Positions 19,445 to 29,685 of a DNA stretch of 64,000 nt are shown one piece after another. Under the pieces are notes generated by a model. The model searched no databases, was not told the DNA's origin, and worked only from the letters and a program-made list of their open reading frames with translations. This DNA is from Petrolisthes cinctipes (lineage: Eukaryota; Arthropoda; Malacostraca; Decapoda; Porcellanidae): assembly GCA_033782935.1 (NCBI GenBank), contig JAWQEG010001559.1, positions 2,989,501 through 3,053,500 of the forward strand, in the 5' to 3' direction. Position numbers and translations under genes: made by a program. Numbering within the stretch: the first letter of the stretch is position 1; each line of letters opens with the position of its first letter.

Positions 19445-20809
19445 ATGCCCCGGATGGATTATTCCCCGACTAGCCTCTCTCTTCCTCAAGGAGGGAGGGT
19501 AACGACCAAGGATCAAACTACGACAATGGCGGATGATAATGGATACCCTACGGCAGACAGACAACGACAATTTGATATTGAAATTCCTTCCAAGAATGCT
19601 CGTTATATTAATGTTCCATGTGGGAACGTGAGTCAGTCTCTCAAGGCTGTTAGCCCATTTATCATCAAAAAGGTCCATGATGGTCAGGTGGGTGGCAGTC
19701 CTGATTATGTTAAGAAGTTGCGTGATGGTAGTCTCCTGGTGAAAGTGCTGAATGCATCTCAGGTTAAGGATCTCCTTAAACTGTTGCAAATTCATGACCT
19801 CAGGGTGAAAACCACTATTACAGTGGGGCCAAATACCTGTAAGGGCGTCATTTTCCATAGGGATTTGGCCGCTCTGAATGAGGCAGACATTCTAGAGGGA
19901 ATGAAGGACCAAGGCGTTGTTGATGTTCAAAGCATGACCAGGATGAGAGAGAACAAGAGAGAAAAATTTGGCTTATGTTTTATGACTTTTTCTTCAGCTC
20001 AGATTCCGGACACGGTTAAGAATGGTTACGAAATAGTTCATGTCAGACCATATGTTCAGAAACCTATGCGTTGTTTCCGTTGCCAGAAATTCGGACACAC
20101 AGCATTGAGGTGCTTTAGTAAAGATTCAGGTTCATTCACTTGTGGTAAATCTGCAGGTAGTCACGAAACAGATTTGTGTACAGGGACAGTTCTCAAGTGT
20201 GCTAATTGTGGCGGCCCCCACCAGGCAAGTGCAGGTGACTGTAGAAGCCTTAAAGTGGAGACTGAGGCAATGGCATACATGAAGGCTCATGATGTCAGTT
20301 ATGGTGAGGCAAAGAGGAAGGTGGAGGGGATTAACCAAGCTCCCACAGTTTCCTATGCTGCAGCAATGACTGGCACCTCTGCTACTGCTAATGCAAATGA
20401 TGTGAACGTGACTATTCAGGCTAAGGATAGAGAAATTAAAGAATTAAAGGATCAAGTAAGCAAAGTAATGCTTCAAGTAGAAAATTTAACAAAGAAATTA
20501 GATGAAATTGTTGCATCAACCCAGCAAAAGAAGCACCACAAGGCTGATGATACCGTATCAGCTTCAAAGTCTCTTGTTCTCGCCCATGTGACTCCCATGA
20601 AGCCTACATCTGGGAGTCGTCCGGTTCATCGCGAGACGAGCCATACGAAGACGGGCTGTGTGGCTCGTGGAGAGGAACAGGCGATGGAGGCTATCATCAC
20701 GAAACCTTCCCGAGAGAGGTTCCCAGGAAATGCAGGGGAGGAGGAGCGTCTTCCCTCCCTGCACAAAAAGGTTCGGGCAGATGAACGAGGCCCCCCACAA
20801 AAAAACTAA
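19445..20809 (+). CDS. LINE A ORF1, Gag-like protein with zinc knuckles
   Basis: An intact 454-residue ORF1 that would bind the LINE RNA. The N-terminal half (residues 30-200) is an RNA-binding-type globular region. Around residue 209 a CCHC knuckle (Cys-Phe-Arg-Cys...His...Cys) appears. The second knuckle begins Phe-Thr-Cys-Gly and seems to have lost its first Cys. The third (Cys-Ala-Asn-Cys...His...Cys) is complete. A predicted coiled coil of Lys/Glu/Leu heptads lies near residues 320-355. The stop TAA (20807-20809) abuts the ORF2 ATG at 20810. ATGs at 19445, 19454 and later (Met-Ala-Asp-Asp near 19526) are all possible starts. Confidence 0.8.
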   Translation: MPRMDYSPTSLSLPQGGRVTTKDQTTTMADDNGYPTADRQRQFDIEIPSKNARYINVPCGNVSQSLKAVSPFIIKKVHDGQVGGSPDYVKKLRDGSLLVKVLNASQVKDLLKLLQIHDLRVKTTITVGPNTCKGVIFHRDLAALNEADILEGMKDQGVVDVQSMTRMRENKREKFGLCFMTFSSAQIPDTVKNGYEIVHVRPYVQKPMRCFRCQKFGHTALRCFSKDSGSFTCGKSAGSHETDLCTGTVLKCANCGGPHQASAGDCRSLKVETEAMAYMKAHDVSYGEAKRKVEGINQAPTVSYAAAMTGTSATANANDVNVTIQAKDREIKELKDQVSKVMLQVENLTKKLDEIVASTQQKKHHKADDTVSASKSLVLAHVTPMKPTSGSRPVHRETSHTKTGCVARGEEQAMEAIITKPSRERFPGNAGEEERLPSLHKKVRADERGPPQKN

Positions 20810-21610
20810 ATGGCGATAATCTTCGAGCTAACCATACTCCAGTGGAACTGTCGAAGTCTTAGAGCTAGATTAAATGAACTCAAACTTTTGGCCTGTTCTT
20901 ACGCTGCCGATATTATTGCCCTTCAGGATACTCATCTGAACGACCAAGTCGAAGACGAGGTTGTTCAGCTTCGGAACTACGGGTTAATTAGGAGGGACCG
21001 TGGGGGGAGGGGTGGAGGTGAAGTGGCAATCTACATCCACCATAAACTCCCTTTCACTGATGTGCCCTGTAATTTTCCTCTGGAAAGTGTCGCTTGCAGA
21101 GTAAAATACGGTGACACCTACCTGACTATCTGTTATGTCTACTCTCCTCCTGAAACAGTAACTTATGATGATGTTTTTGATCTACAGGATAGTCTGCCCT
21201 ATAGAACATTAATTTTAGTAGATTTTAATGCTCATCATATGTTATGGGGTTCCCTGCAGGATGATAGAAAGGGGGAACAGATGGCTAGGCTAATCAGTTC
21301 TTCCAATTTGGTTCTTCTGAACGACGGTAGTCCGACGAGAGTTGACGATAATACTGGTAATTTTAGCGTCCTTGACCTATCACTGGTCTCCCCATCAATT
21401 GCAGCCTCTTGCCAGTGGCTACCCATTGATGACTCATTGGAAAGCGACCATTTTCCTATTTTGATTAAATTAAAAAGCGACACTATTAAAGAGCCTTCTG
21501 CACCTACATTTAACGTAAAAAAGGCAGACTGGGTGTCCTTCACAAAGGGTGTCAATATTCAAATTGTTGGAGAAACCAATAATGATAAAGTAAAAAAATA
21601 TTCAAGATAA
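20810..21610 (+). pseudogene. LINE A ORF2 endonuclease domain
   Basis: APE-type endonuclease that nicks the target DNA. Visible blocks: Gln-Trp-Asn-Cys-Arg-Ser at the start, Ile-Ala-Leu-Gln-Asp-Thr-His (the usual Glu of the Gln-Glu-Thr block is Asp here), Val-Asp-Phe-Asn-Ala-His-His, Leu-Asp-Leu-Ser-Leu-Val and Ser-Asp-His-Phe-Pro-Ile (residue 220 or so). The ATG follows the ORF1 stop with no gap. The frame closes at 21608-21610 just after an A-run (AAAAAAA near 21593), where a one-base slip breaks the link to the rest of ORF2. Confidence 0.8.
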
Positions 21611-23770
21611 TATCATCAAAGAAGCAATGGCAACAACTCCTAAGACTTCGATAGATATCGCAAAGCATAGAGTTCCAGGGACGCCAGATTGCCTCAGGGT
21701 ACTGTGTGAGAGGAATAGAGCCTACAAGCTTTTCAATAATCACATTAGTGATGAGAACTTTCGCAAGTATAAACTTGCGAGAACTAGAGCTCATAGAACC
21801 ATCAGACAAGCCAATCGAGACTCCTGGTGATGCTTTGTCTCTAGAATTAATAATGAAACACCAATTTCCCAAGTCTGGTCCACTGTAAGAAAATTAAATA
21901 AGAAAAAAATATCCAATAAAATTACCAACATATCATATAATAACAACAACTACGATGAACCTAGAGACATTGCTAAGCAGCTCTGAAAATTACCATCCAG
22001 CTTTCCTGCCCATCAAGGAAGCATCAGAGCTGCAGCATATTGACTTTGCCACAGGAGATGAACTAGATTACAACAGTGATCTAACAATGCAAGAGCTTGT
22101 CCAAGCCCTAGGAGCCTGTAGTGGGACATCCCCAGGACCCGATGAGATTCGGTATCAGATGATAAAGCATCTTGATCATGGTTCCATGATCATGATTTGG
22201 AGGGGTCACACCTTTCCAAACTCGTGGCACTTTGCACATGTCATTCCCATACCGAGAGGAGGGGGGGGACCCCAGATCAACTACATCGTATCGCCCTATT
22301 GCGCTCACAAGTTGCTTATGCAAGGTCATGGAACAAATTGTTAATCATAGACTATTGCAGTTTTTAAATTCCAAGAATTTGCTGGTGGACGAGCAGTGTG
22401 GCTTCCGTAAAGGTCGTCAGACGCTCGATCAGCTAGTAAACCTGGAAATTCAAATTCAAGAGGCATTTGCCAAAAAACAAATTTTTATTGCAGTATTTTT
22501 AGATATTGAAAAAGCTTACAACATGACGTGGCGACATGGCCTCCTCAGGAAACTATATGCAATGGGATTATGCGGTAACCTGCCCTTTTTTGTTAAAAAC
22601 TTCATTTCTGACAGAACTTTCTCTATCAAGCTGTTTCGGACACAGTCACATTCTCGGACATATTTGTCCAGGCAAATGGGGTCCCCCAGGGGAGTGTTCT
22701 GTCTCTGACCTTGTTTCTATGTATGATCAATGACATTCTACCAGCTCCTCCTCGAAATCTTAAATACTCACTGTACGCCGTTGACTGTGCGATATGGCAC
22801 TCCAGCTGTAATGCAGACTTTTCGGCAACTCGGATCCAATTGGCACTGGATTTGATTAACAATTGGGGCCTCCAGTGGGGTTTTAAATTTTCAATAAGAG
22901 AGAGTGTAGGGGTGATTTTCACTCATTGGTAGAAGAAGCCAGACGTCCGGCTGACTATGGGTAACAACCCCCTACCTATATTAAATTCAACTAAATTCCT
23001 TAGACTGCATTTTGATAGTCGACTGACATGGCGAGACCATGTCAGCCGGTAAAAAAACTAAATGTCTAAAAGCACTTGATTTGCTGAAGTGCATTTCTGG
23101 TACCCAATGGGGAGCAGATAGGAAGTCATTGCTAATGCTATATAAAGCTCTGATTAGATCTAGAGTAGATTATGGGTCAATAGTGTATAGTTCGGCATCT
23201 GAGTCTGTGTTGAAAGGTTTGGATGTTGTGCAGAATGCGTGTTTGCGTGTGTGTCTTGGAGCCCTACGTTGCACTCGAATCGAGCATCTAGAAGTGGAGT
23301 CAAAAGTGCCTCCCGTCCATCTAAGACGAGATCAACAACTTTTAGTGTACTGTGCTAAGAAATCCAGGGTGCCGAGTCATCTTCCCGGGAATGCCTTGCT
23401 ACAACTGCACCTGGGGGGCTATGGCGCTAGGCCCCTGATAGAGGGACCGAGTCATCCATCCAGGAACCCCTGTGTCCCAGGGAGCACTGGTGTGAGGCCA
23501 ATGGGGACCAGGCCCCAAGTTCATGTACCCGGGGAGCCGAGTCATCCTCCCAGTAATGCCTTGGTTAGGCACCTGCAACTGGGGAGCCATGGTGATAGGC
23601 CCCTGGAAGTGCCGAATTATCTGCCTTGGCGTCGCATGGCCCCGGAGTGCACTAGCGTGAGGTCCCTCAGAGCAAGACTCCACGACCTCGTAGAGTGTGT
23701 CTGTATAGAATTATCAACAATTGATACCCTGGTTTTAGTAAACATTGCACCCTGGGTAACACCCCCTTTC
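21611..23770 (+). pseudogene. LINE A ORF2 linker and RT, heavily broken
   Basis: RT sequence runs through at least four frame changes and a nonsense TGA after Asp-Ser-Trp (near 21828). Recognisable blocks are Thr-Ser-Pro-Gly-Pro-Asp-Glu-Ile near 22126, Arg-Pro-Ile-Ala-Leu-Thr-Ser-Cys near 22292, Phe-Leu-Asp-Ile-Glu-Lys-Ala-Tyr near 22498, Gly-Ser-Pro-Arg-Gly near 22679 and Ser-Leu-Tyr-Ala-Val-Asp near 22770. The catalytic box should be YADD, so Asp to Val at the first Asp kills the enzyme independently of the frameshifts. A short frameshifting G-run lies at 22260-22268. After the RT the sequence continues to the linker and an RNase H start (Tyr-Thr-Asp-Gly) in the repeat at 23775. Confidence 0.8.
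23368..23690 (+). repeat. tandem partial duplication in the LINE A linker
   Basis: GCCGAGTCATCTTCCCGGGAATGCC near 23374 is repeated as GCCGAGTCATCCTCCCAGTAATGCC near 23540. The following TAGGCCCCTG and AGCACTGGTGTGAGG blocks recur as TAGGCCCCTG and TGCACTAGCGTGAGG. Two diverged units of roughly 165 bp; the coding frame survives across both. Confidence 0.65.
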
Positions 23771-23774
23771 ACTA

Positions 23775-24030
23775 TTGTGTACTCCTGGTTGCCAGGGGTT
23801 AAATCTCGGGTGCCGGAGGTGGAGGTACACCAAAGGTTTCGTGAGATAATTATTAAACATCTACCATATTTCCATTTGTATACCGACGGCAATTCTTGTT
23901 CTATGGTCTTCATCATGGCAAGTTCAAAATTAACCATTATTGTCAGTGGCTGGATTATAGTGATTTTTTCTTTAATAGCTCGTGGTGCTTTCGAGCAATT
24001 GATAGTTCGAGATATTATTTTTCGAACAAT
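23775..24030 (+). repeat. direct repeat R1 of the composite 23775-34715
   Basis: About 255 bp starting TTCACTATTGTG and ending near ATTATTTTTCGAA are almost identical to 34455-34715. The translation includes His-Leu-Tyr-Thr-Asp-Gly-Asn, an RNase H start, so the repeat derives from a LINE. After the shared part, R1 continues with TTCGAGCAATT-type short tandem repeats to about 24075. Confidence 0.85.
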
Positions 24031-24104
24031 TGATTTCGAGCAATTTACTTTCGAGCAATTGATTTCGAGCAATTTACCGGATACCCCTTCCATCAGGCCT
24101 TGAA

Positions 24105-24707
24105 TATCTCGGTGGTCTTGCTCCATGGCTTCTCCCAGAAGTTTACTTCTGTACTTGCATTCCAGACAAGAAAAAATTTCTTTCTCCTCCAGTGGTTCGC
24201 TCCCTCTTCTTAGAACACAGGGGGTCCCTCTCTGTGTACACTGATGGGTCAAAGCCTGATGTTGGATTTGGTTTATGGGCTGTCTTTCCTGACATGTCGT
24301 GGTGGCAGGCTCCCTTCTGTCATGTCTATTTTTACTGCCGAGCTCTCGGCCATTTTATATGCCCTCCAAGTAAGTTTTACTCTCCCACAGCCTTCTTTTT
24401 CTATTATTAGCGATTCCCGTTGTGTCTTGCAGACCTTGGGCAATTTTAACTCTTCCCATCCCCTTGTGTTTGCCATTCTTGAATGGCTTGTCCTCTTGGG
24501 ACGTCGTGGCCGCAGAGTCACATTTTGTTGGGTCCCGGCCCATGTGGGTGTTGATAGGAATGAGTGAGCTGACGTCCTGACAAAGGCTGCCTCTAATGCT
24601 TGATCTCCTGTCCGGTGTCATCAGGTACCTGCTGAGGACCTTAGACCCTATATTGACTCTGCCATTCGTTCCTGCTGGAAGTACAAATGGGATACCGTTG
24701 GGGCTAA
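24105..24707 (+). pseudogene. LINE B RNase H fragment, left of the Gypsy insertion
   Basis: This is a 5'-truncated copy of the LINE B family seen at 36864 and 57716. Tyr-Thr-Asp-Gly-Ser is near 24238, Phe-Thr-Ala-Glu-Leu near 24330 in a shifted frame, Ser-Asp-Ser-Arg near 24409, and Pro-Ala-His-Val-Gly near 24538; a stop follows Arg-Asn-Glu (24565-24567). The sequence stops at 24707 and continues at 34205 on the far side of the Gypsy element, which proves the insertion. Confidence 0.8.
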
Positions 24708-26424
24708 AGTAACACCCCTATTTTTATATGTATTGTTATTTAGAATATTTACGGGTATTAGGATAGGCTTTTAGTGTAAGATTGTAGGGAGTAGCCAGGC
24801 TGAGATTATCCATAACGAATAATCTCGGTGGTGGGCTTCTTCTAAAAATGTTAATATGAGAAAAAGTACGAATAATGTTTATAGTTAGAGGTTATAGATG
24901 AATAATAGAAATAATTATTATAGTTAGGTAAATAGGTGAAATAGAGGAATAATTGAAACTTAGGTAGATTGATAGGGATAGAGAAATACGTGGTGATTAA
25001 GAGGTGAATGTAAAATAATTAATTGGATACAGGGAATAACCTGCATTTATAATTATAATGTATAATTACGAAGCTAACATTCCTATGCTCTTACCTGCAA
25101 TTTAATTGTAACTTACTTAGAAATATAATTAGATTAGTTAGGTCTAAAGTCAGGACAGTACATTTTCTTGTTGGCGGAACAATACATGCCTTGTATATGT
25201 AAGCTACAGTAATATAAAACTTTAAACAAGGAAGAAGGCAATGTATTTGAGCACAATAATATGTGTAAATCATGTTATGTAAGTATATACACCAGTAAGG
25301 GTGGAACTGATAGAAATGCCAGAAAATGAAATACGTTTGGTCACTACTTTGCTTAATTAAAGGAGGGAGTGAAGGGAGAGGAGAAGAGGCGGTACATCGC
25401 CTGGCTTCTTCCTCATTCTGGTTTCGTCTGCTGGGGTGGTAGGTAAGAGCTCAAACTAGCTCTCATAATATATATTGTATTGTGAATATAGTGAGTGTTG
25501 AATCAATTAGTCCAGTGATGGAATTTAAATAACTAAAGAATATTGTGTGTTCACATTCAGACATAGTAACTAATGTATGTTTTTTTTGCTCATTCTGGTT
25601 TCGTCTGCTGGGGTGGCAGCCATTATAAACGATCTCCCTTGGTGTAAAGTGACCCACGTGGTACCAAAAGATTAAGAACATTTGCTGGCAATTTTATATT
25701 TTCATAATTGTAATATTGAGATTAGGATGTGATTTTTTATTGTATTAGCTATATTTCGGCCTTGGGATGAAAAATTTATTATTCGGAATTATTTGGGATA
25801 TTGTGGGAAAGGGGGGACACTTCATGTAATATTTTTTTTTATATGTACTTAGCTCTGTCACTAGCGAGACACGGAATTGTTCCTGTCCTAGTTGACAGAA
25901 CAGTTTAGGAGATATTAACAAGGGAGGGGGAACAGTAATTATTATTGTATTATTTAAATGTACTCGTGCCATAATTTTATAAAATAAACGGGTTTATAAT
26001 TAGTTGAGTATTTCCGTCACCGATATAACAAATAGACTGTGTTCTTATAGATATTATGTTAGTTCTCAATTCAGAACACTGATCGTACCCCCGTTAAAAT
26101 TGTAGTCTGGGTTGCTTACTCACGCGCCTAAATAAGCTAACGCTACGCTACCCTTCCGGTGTGTGCTCACTTGGTTCCTCTGATCAACTTTGGTCTGGTG
26201 GTGGCAGCGTATACCTAGTACTGAGGAGGGACTGGACTTGTCCTGTTCGTCATCAGTCTCTTGTTCTTTTTTTTTCCAGACCGGGTTGATCCAGCTATAG
26301 GATAGAGTAGTAGCGTACACTGGTGGCTTTTTGTTTTGTTAAAGGCAGTGGGTTTTTGTGTTCCTCCCAGAGTAAAGTAAAAATAGTAATATTAAAGTAA
26401 GGGGACAAAAATCACGCTTTTACA
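24708..26424 (+). repeat. Gypsy 5' LTR, 1717 bp
   Basis: It begins GTAACACCCC after A (the reverse copy at 17454 shows the original TGTAACACCCC) and ends CGCTTTTACA. Bases 25460-26424 match 33231-34200 with few changes. It contains a 28-base direct repeat (CTCATTCTGGTTTCGTCTGC...) at 25412 and 25589. Length is large for an animal Gypsy LTR. Confidence 0.85.
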
Positions 26425-26425
26425 C

Positions 26426-26443
26426 TGGTGCCAGCTATAGTGG
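26426..26443 (+). promoter_or_regulatory. primer-binding site of the Gypsy element
   Basis: TGGTGCCAGC starts one base after the LTR end. A primer-binding site pairs with the CCA end of a tRNA and so begins TGG. I cannot say which tRNA. Confidence 0.6.
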
Positions 26444-26494
26444 GATAAATCAGACCCAGAGAAATTGTTTTGGAGATCCGTGGAATTGGGTCGG

Positions 26495-27015
26495 ATGTTT
26501 AAGGTAGCCATAGTAGGACATAGTCAAGTTCCTCGAGAACTGACGGTTGACGGTGCTCAGGTAATTGTTTATCGATCACCCGGTGCCCGTGCCCAATCAT
26601 TTTATAGTGATGAGAGACTGCAAAGTGTGAGTAGGTGGAGGCATGATCTCACTATATTGTGGTTGGGAAGTAACGATATAAAGGAAGAAACTCAACCGCG
26701 GAAATTGGCAAATGAAATATTAGAAATAGAAAAATTTATAGAAACGGAATGTGGCTCAAAAGTTATAATAGTAGAAATAGAAAATATAATTTATCCAGTA
26801 GGTAGGCAAATTCCAAGTGAGAGATATCGAAAAGTACAGAAGTCAGTGAATAAAATTGTGGGCAATAGTAGGGCATTCAATTATATAAATTTTAACAGTA
26901 AAGAAATAGAGCAACATTTAGCACAGGACGGGTACATTTTGATAGAGGGACAAAAAAAATTCGAAGAAGATTGAAAGAAGTAATAGGCCAATGGGAAGAG
27001 AGATTAAGGAAGTAA
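26495..27015 (+). pseudogene. SGNH/GDSL-hydrolase-like ORF ahead of gag
   Basis: The first strand is Lys-Val-Ala-Ile-Val-Gly-His-Ser-Gln, in the place of the GDS nucleophile block, with Ser kept and Asp replaced by His. Then come Ser-Pro-Gly-Ala-Arg (block II-like Gly), and Leu-Trp-Leu-Gly-Ser-Asn-Asp near 26655, matching the Gly-x-Asn-Asp block III. Block V should be Asp-x-x-His, and here reads Asp-Gly-Tyr-Ile, so the catalytic His is lost. An 8-base A-run (26952-26959) carries a likely one-base slip: the annotated frame ends at 26974, while the +1 frame continues Arg-Arg-Arg-Leu-Lys-Glu-Val to 27015. SGNH domains are known in Ngaro elements and some CR1 LINEs. Finding one between LTR and gag of a Gypsy is unusual. 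Confidence 0.65.
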
Positions 27016-27102
27016 AGTAGCAAAAAAGTAACGTAAATTGGGAAATTAAAAATAAAGTAAATGGTGGGGGGGTAGATAAAAATTAAAACTATTACAAGTA
27101 AA

Positions 27103-27714
27103 ATGATAACACGTAGTGCCATTAGAGCAGAAATCATGGCAAAAGCATTAGAAGTGCAGAGTGAAGGGGCTGTTGGTGGTGTAGGAGCAATCGAAAAAAC
27201 AGTGGGTCAGGAGATAAATAACGAAGTAAGATTCGAACTGAGGGAATTGAAGTTAATGGCGGAACAAGTGACCGGGATAGCAAAGAAAGTACAAGAGTTA
27301 GATCATTTAAAAAACGTGACAAAGCAAATTAATAACTTAACGGAAAGAGTGAGTGAGTTGGAAAGGCCAGGAGAGAGACAATTTGTCCCTCGTATGGAGC
27401 GTGAAATCACACCTCCATCCTAACCATCTTTGATGAGACATGAGCCAGTCCGACGACCGCAGTTATCCCCAGTTCATCCTAAAATAAATACTCAGTTTTT
27501 TCAGCCAACAACACAAGATTATCATCTACCACCCGTAACTTTTTGCCCAAATACAACCCCTGTATTACACCCTCCATTATCAACCGAAATCTATAATCCA
27601 AATGGGGCGTATATCAAAAGCGCGGATTCGAAAAGTGACCGCGTTGGAACCTCACCAATAAACCATTATCAAATGCGCGGCAAGGTTAATCCCATTCGCT
27701 CCCTATGTCATTAA
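27103..27714 (+). pseudogene. Gypsy gag N-terminal part
   Basis: An ORF starting Met-Ile-Thr-Arg-Ser with a predicted coiled coil (Glu/Leu/Lys-rich, residues 35-90) is followed, in the same frame, by a Pro-rich stretch. TAA at 27421-27423 divides the two. The second half ends Asn-His-Tyr-Gln-Met-Arg-Gly-Lys at the junction with the Mutator-type fragment. Position between the primer-binding site and the capsid-like ORF is the reason for calling it gag. Confidence 0.55.
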
Positions 27715-27889
27715 GTATCATTCGGTGTGTCATAATGCTTCACACGGTGTTAACTGAGACCAGCGCGAGTGTCTGTCTCGGTGGTCTCGTGTTTACACCG
27801 TTACAAGGTGTTCACAGTTGTAGGAGCCCACGGTGCCCAGTCAGTCCGCCGAGTCCAGTGCTTCCGGAGTGTTGTCATAAGTTTCTGCT

Positions 27890-28111
27890 ATGGAGTTTAC
27901 AATTTTCCAGACAAACAAAGGCAAGAAATGTTTGATGCTCGATGGGTATATATACAGAGTGGACAGTACATTGATGGATGGATATATTTCTTGGAGATGT
28001 ACCAACAAGAAATGTAAAGGTAGACTTAAAACAGACAGCACCATGACTGCCATTGTTCCGGTACAATTGGACCATAACCATGACAAGGATGAACGAAAAC
28101 TTGAAAGATAA
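27890..28111 (+). pseudogene. FLYWCH zinc finger of the Mutator-like fragment
   Basis: A 73-codon ORF starts Met-Glu-Phe-Thr-Ile-Phe-Gln-Thr-Asn-Lys-Gly. It has Leu-Asp-Gly-Tyr-Ile-Tyr, then Trp-Arg-Cys-Thr-Asn-Lys-Lys-Cys-Lys-Gly-Arg and His-Asn-His, the Trp-x-Cys...Cys...His-x-His signature of the FLYWCH domain. In Mutator-like elements this domain binds DNA ahead of the transposase core. Confidence 0.8.
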
Positions 28112-28179
28112 CAACTACGTACACAAGTGAAACGAAAGGCGACTGATGACATGACGGCAAGACCTAAGCTTTTATCAAC

Positions 28180-28680
28180 TGTACACCATACATGGATTAT
28201 GTAATGGGCATTATATTCCATTAGTGTTTGCCCTCTTGCCTGGTCAATCTGAGGAGATTTATAGAAATATGTGGAAGTGTTTAATTGACATTTGTTCCGC
28301 AAGGAATATGCAACTGGGAGCCTCGGTGATACATGCTGATTTTGAATTTGCCATGCTCACTGTTCTGTGAGAGATATTCCCAACTGCTGTCATCAAATGT
28401 TGCAGTTTTCATTTAGGGTAGGCATGGTGGCGAAAAATACAAAACCTGGGCCTAGGTAAGGATTACAAGGACACCAACAGTGACATAAGCCAGAGGCTGA
28501 AATTATAATTTGGTCTACATTTCATTGACCCAACAGATGTAGAAGATTGCTTCGTCGAGAAGGTAATGACAGACGCACCTCAGGATGAGAGATGTACTCG
28601 CTTTGCAGACTATCTGGTTGATAATTACGTAACAGCAGAATCAAGATATCCTCCAGTGCTTTGGGCTGAATGTATCAAAT
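28180..28680 (+). pseudogene. Mutator-like transposase core fragment
   Basis: In one frame: Tyr-Ile-Pro-Leu-Val-Phe-Ala-Leu-Leu-Pro-Gly, then Ile-His-Ala-Asp-Phe-Glu-Phe-Ala (the Asp-Phe-Glu block that carries a catalytic Asp), then Cys-Cys-Ser-Phe-His-Leu-Gly and Leu-Gly-Leu. A stop codon (28366-28368) and others interrupt it. It ends Val-Leu-Trp-Ala-Glu-Cys at the boundary with gag. Confidence 0.7.
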
Positions 28681-28683
28681 CCC

Positions 28684-29685
28684 GCAAGGAGCATTATTCC
28701 ACCCTTAGTTAAACCCCGTGATATCACAAAACTTGAATTGGATACATTGCAAAGCTTGGATTCCTTTGCTCGTTTACAAATGTTCTTTGAGGCAGTTGAG
28801 AGGTGCACAGAAGATTCTTGTACTCGTGTGGAAGTAGCAAAGTCCCGAGTAGACAATGATTTAGCAGTCTTAATACATACTGCCCAGAAAAGGGGAGAAA
28901 TATTTACATGGGGTGATCTGAAAACTTATTTTACGAGAGAATTTAAAGTGGAATTAAATTTTGATCAAGCTTGGAGACAAAGTGATAAATTTCAGTATGA
29001 TTGGATGGAAAATCCGCAAACCTTTGCCCATCAATATAAGTGTCATTATGCAGCAATACAGGGTAGATTTCAAGGTCAACAGTTACCAGTAAGGGATAGA
29101 ATGATTAAACGAAAGTTGTTACTAGGTTTTCCTCGAAATAATAGGGATACGCTAGAATCTTTCACGGATGATCATATTCCACTAAAGGATTTTCTTGAAA
29201 GAGTAGAAAATGAAAGACTGTTAATGATGCAAAAACGAGAACCAATTAAGATGTTGCCACAGCCAGATATGCAAATGACAAATGAACCTAACAAAGATAA
29301 GGAAAAAAGTACAGTAGAACATGAAGTAGTACAATTGGCTAAGATGGTAGAGGAGTTAAATCGAAATATGGAAAAGTTGTCATCAGGGGGTAAATCCCAA
29401 ACTTCTAAGTATTGCGCTTTCTGTAAAAAGAACACTCATGACTATAAAGATTGTTGGAGCAAACCAGAAAAAGGTAAATGTTTTAATTGTTTGCGTCCTG
29501 GTTGTTGGAGTAATAGTCCCACATGTCCTGGGGAAGCTACGTATAGACCAGGTTTTACGCAGTATGGCCCTCCACCACATAATGGTACTGGTTATTCTAA
29601 TTATCATCAGACCCGAAATCTAACAGGAACAAGAGAAAAATTATCACCTGTCATTAATATAAGAAGAGTGCTGTTAAACGGCTAG
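28684..29685 (+). CDS. Gypsy gag capsid and zinc knuckle
   Basis: The open stretch reads Pro-Pro-Leu-Val-Lys-Pro-Arg-Asp, then a capsid-like helical domain (Phe-Thr-Trp-Gly-Asp-Leu-Lys-Thr-Tyr-Phe; Phe-Ala-His-Gln-Tyr-Lys-Cys). A coiled region of Glu/Lys/Leu follows near 29330-29390. Near 29415 is a Cys-Ala-Phe-Cys...His...Cys knuckle and near 29481 a Cys-Phe-Asn-Cys...Cys...Cys second one of unusual spacing. The first ATG is at 28738, but the codons before it also look coding. Gag packages the RNA. The frame is intact to TAG 29683-29685. Confidence 0.75.
   Translation, partial: ARSIIPPLVKPRDITKLELDTLQSLDSFARLQMFFEAVERCTEDSCTRVEVAKSRVDNDLAVLIHTAQKRGEIFTWGDLKTYFTREFKVELNFDQAWRQSDKFQYDWMENPQTFAHQYKCHYAAIQGRFQGQQLPVRDRMIKRKLLLGFPRNNRDTLESFTDDHIPLKDFLERVENERLLMMQKREPIKMLPQPDMQMTNEPNKDKEKSTVEHEVVQLAKMVEELNRNMEKLSSGGKSQTSKYCAFCKKNTHDYKDCWSKPEKGKCFNCLRPGCWSNSPTCPGEATYRPGFTQYGPPPHNGTGYSNYHQTRNLTGTREKLSPVINIRRVLLNG

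Larger units (their letters stand above)
27715..28684 (+). mobile_element. Mutator-like (FLYWCH) transposon fragment inside gag
   Basis: The gag sequence stops about 27700 and resumes about 28684. The inserted stretch encodes a FLYWCH zinc finger and then pieces of a Mutator-type transposase. The left 170 bases are non-coding. No terminal inverted repeats or clean 9-bp duplication are seen. GCAAGG occurs near both junctions (about 27680 and 28686) but in different reading phase, so it is weak evidence. The fragment is truncated at its right side in mid-transposase. Confidence 0.7.

Noticed and set aside
27103..27714. Second SGNH or enzyme domain in the ORF after the SGNH-like one
   Set aside because: The sequence is coiled-coil and Pro-rich with no catalytic motif, which fits a gag N-terminus better.
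27841..28302. 153-codon minus-strand ORF
   Set aside because: It is antisense to the FLYWCH and Mutator-type sequence and shows no domain.
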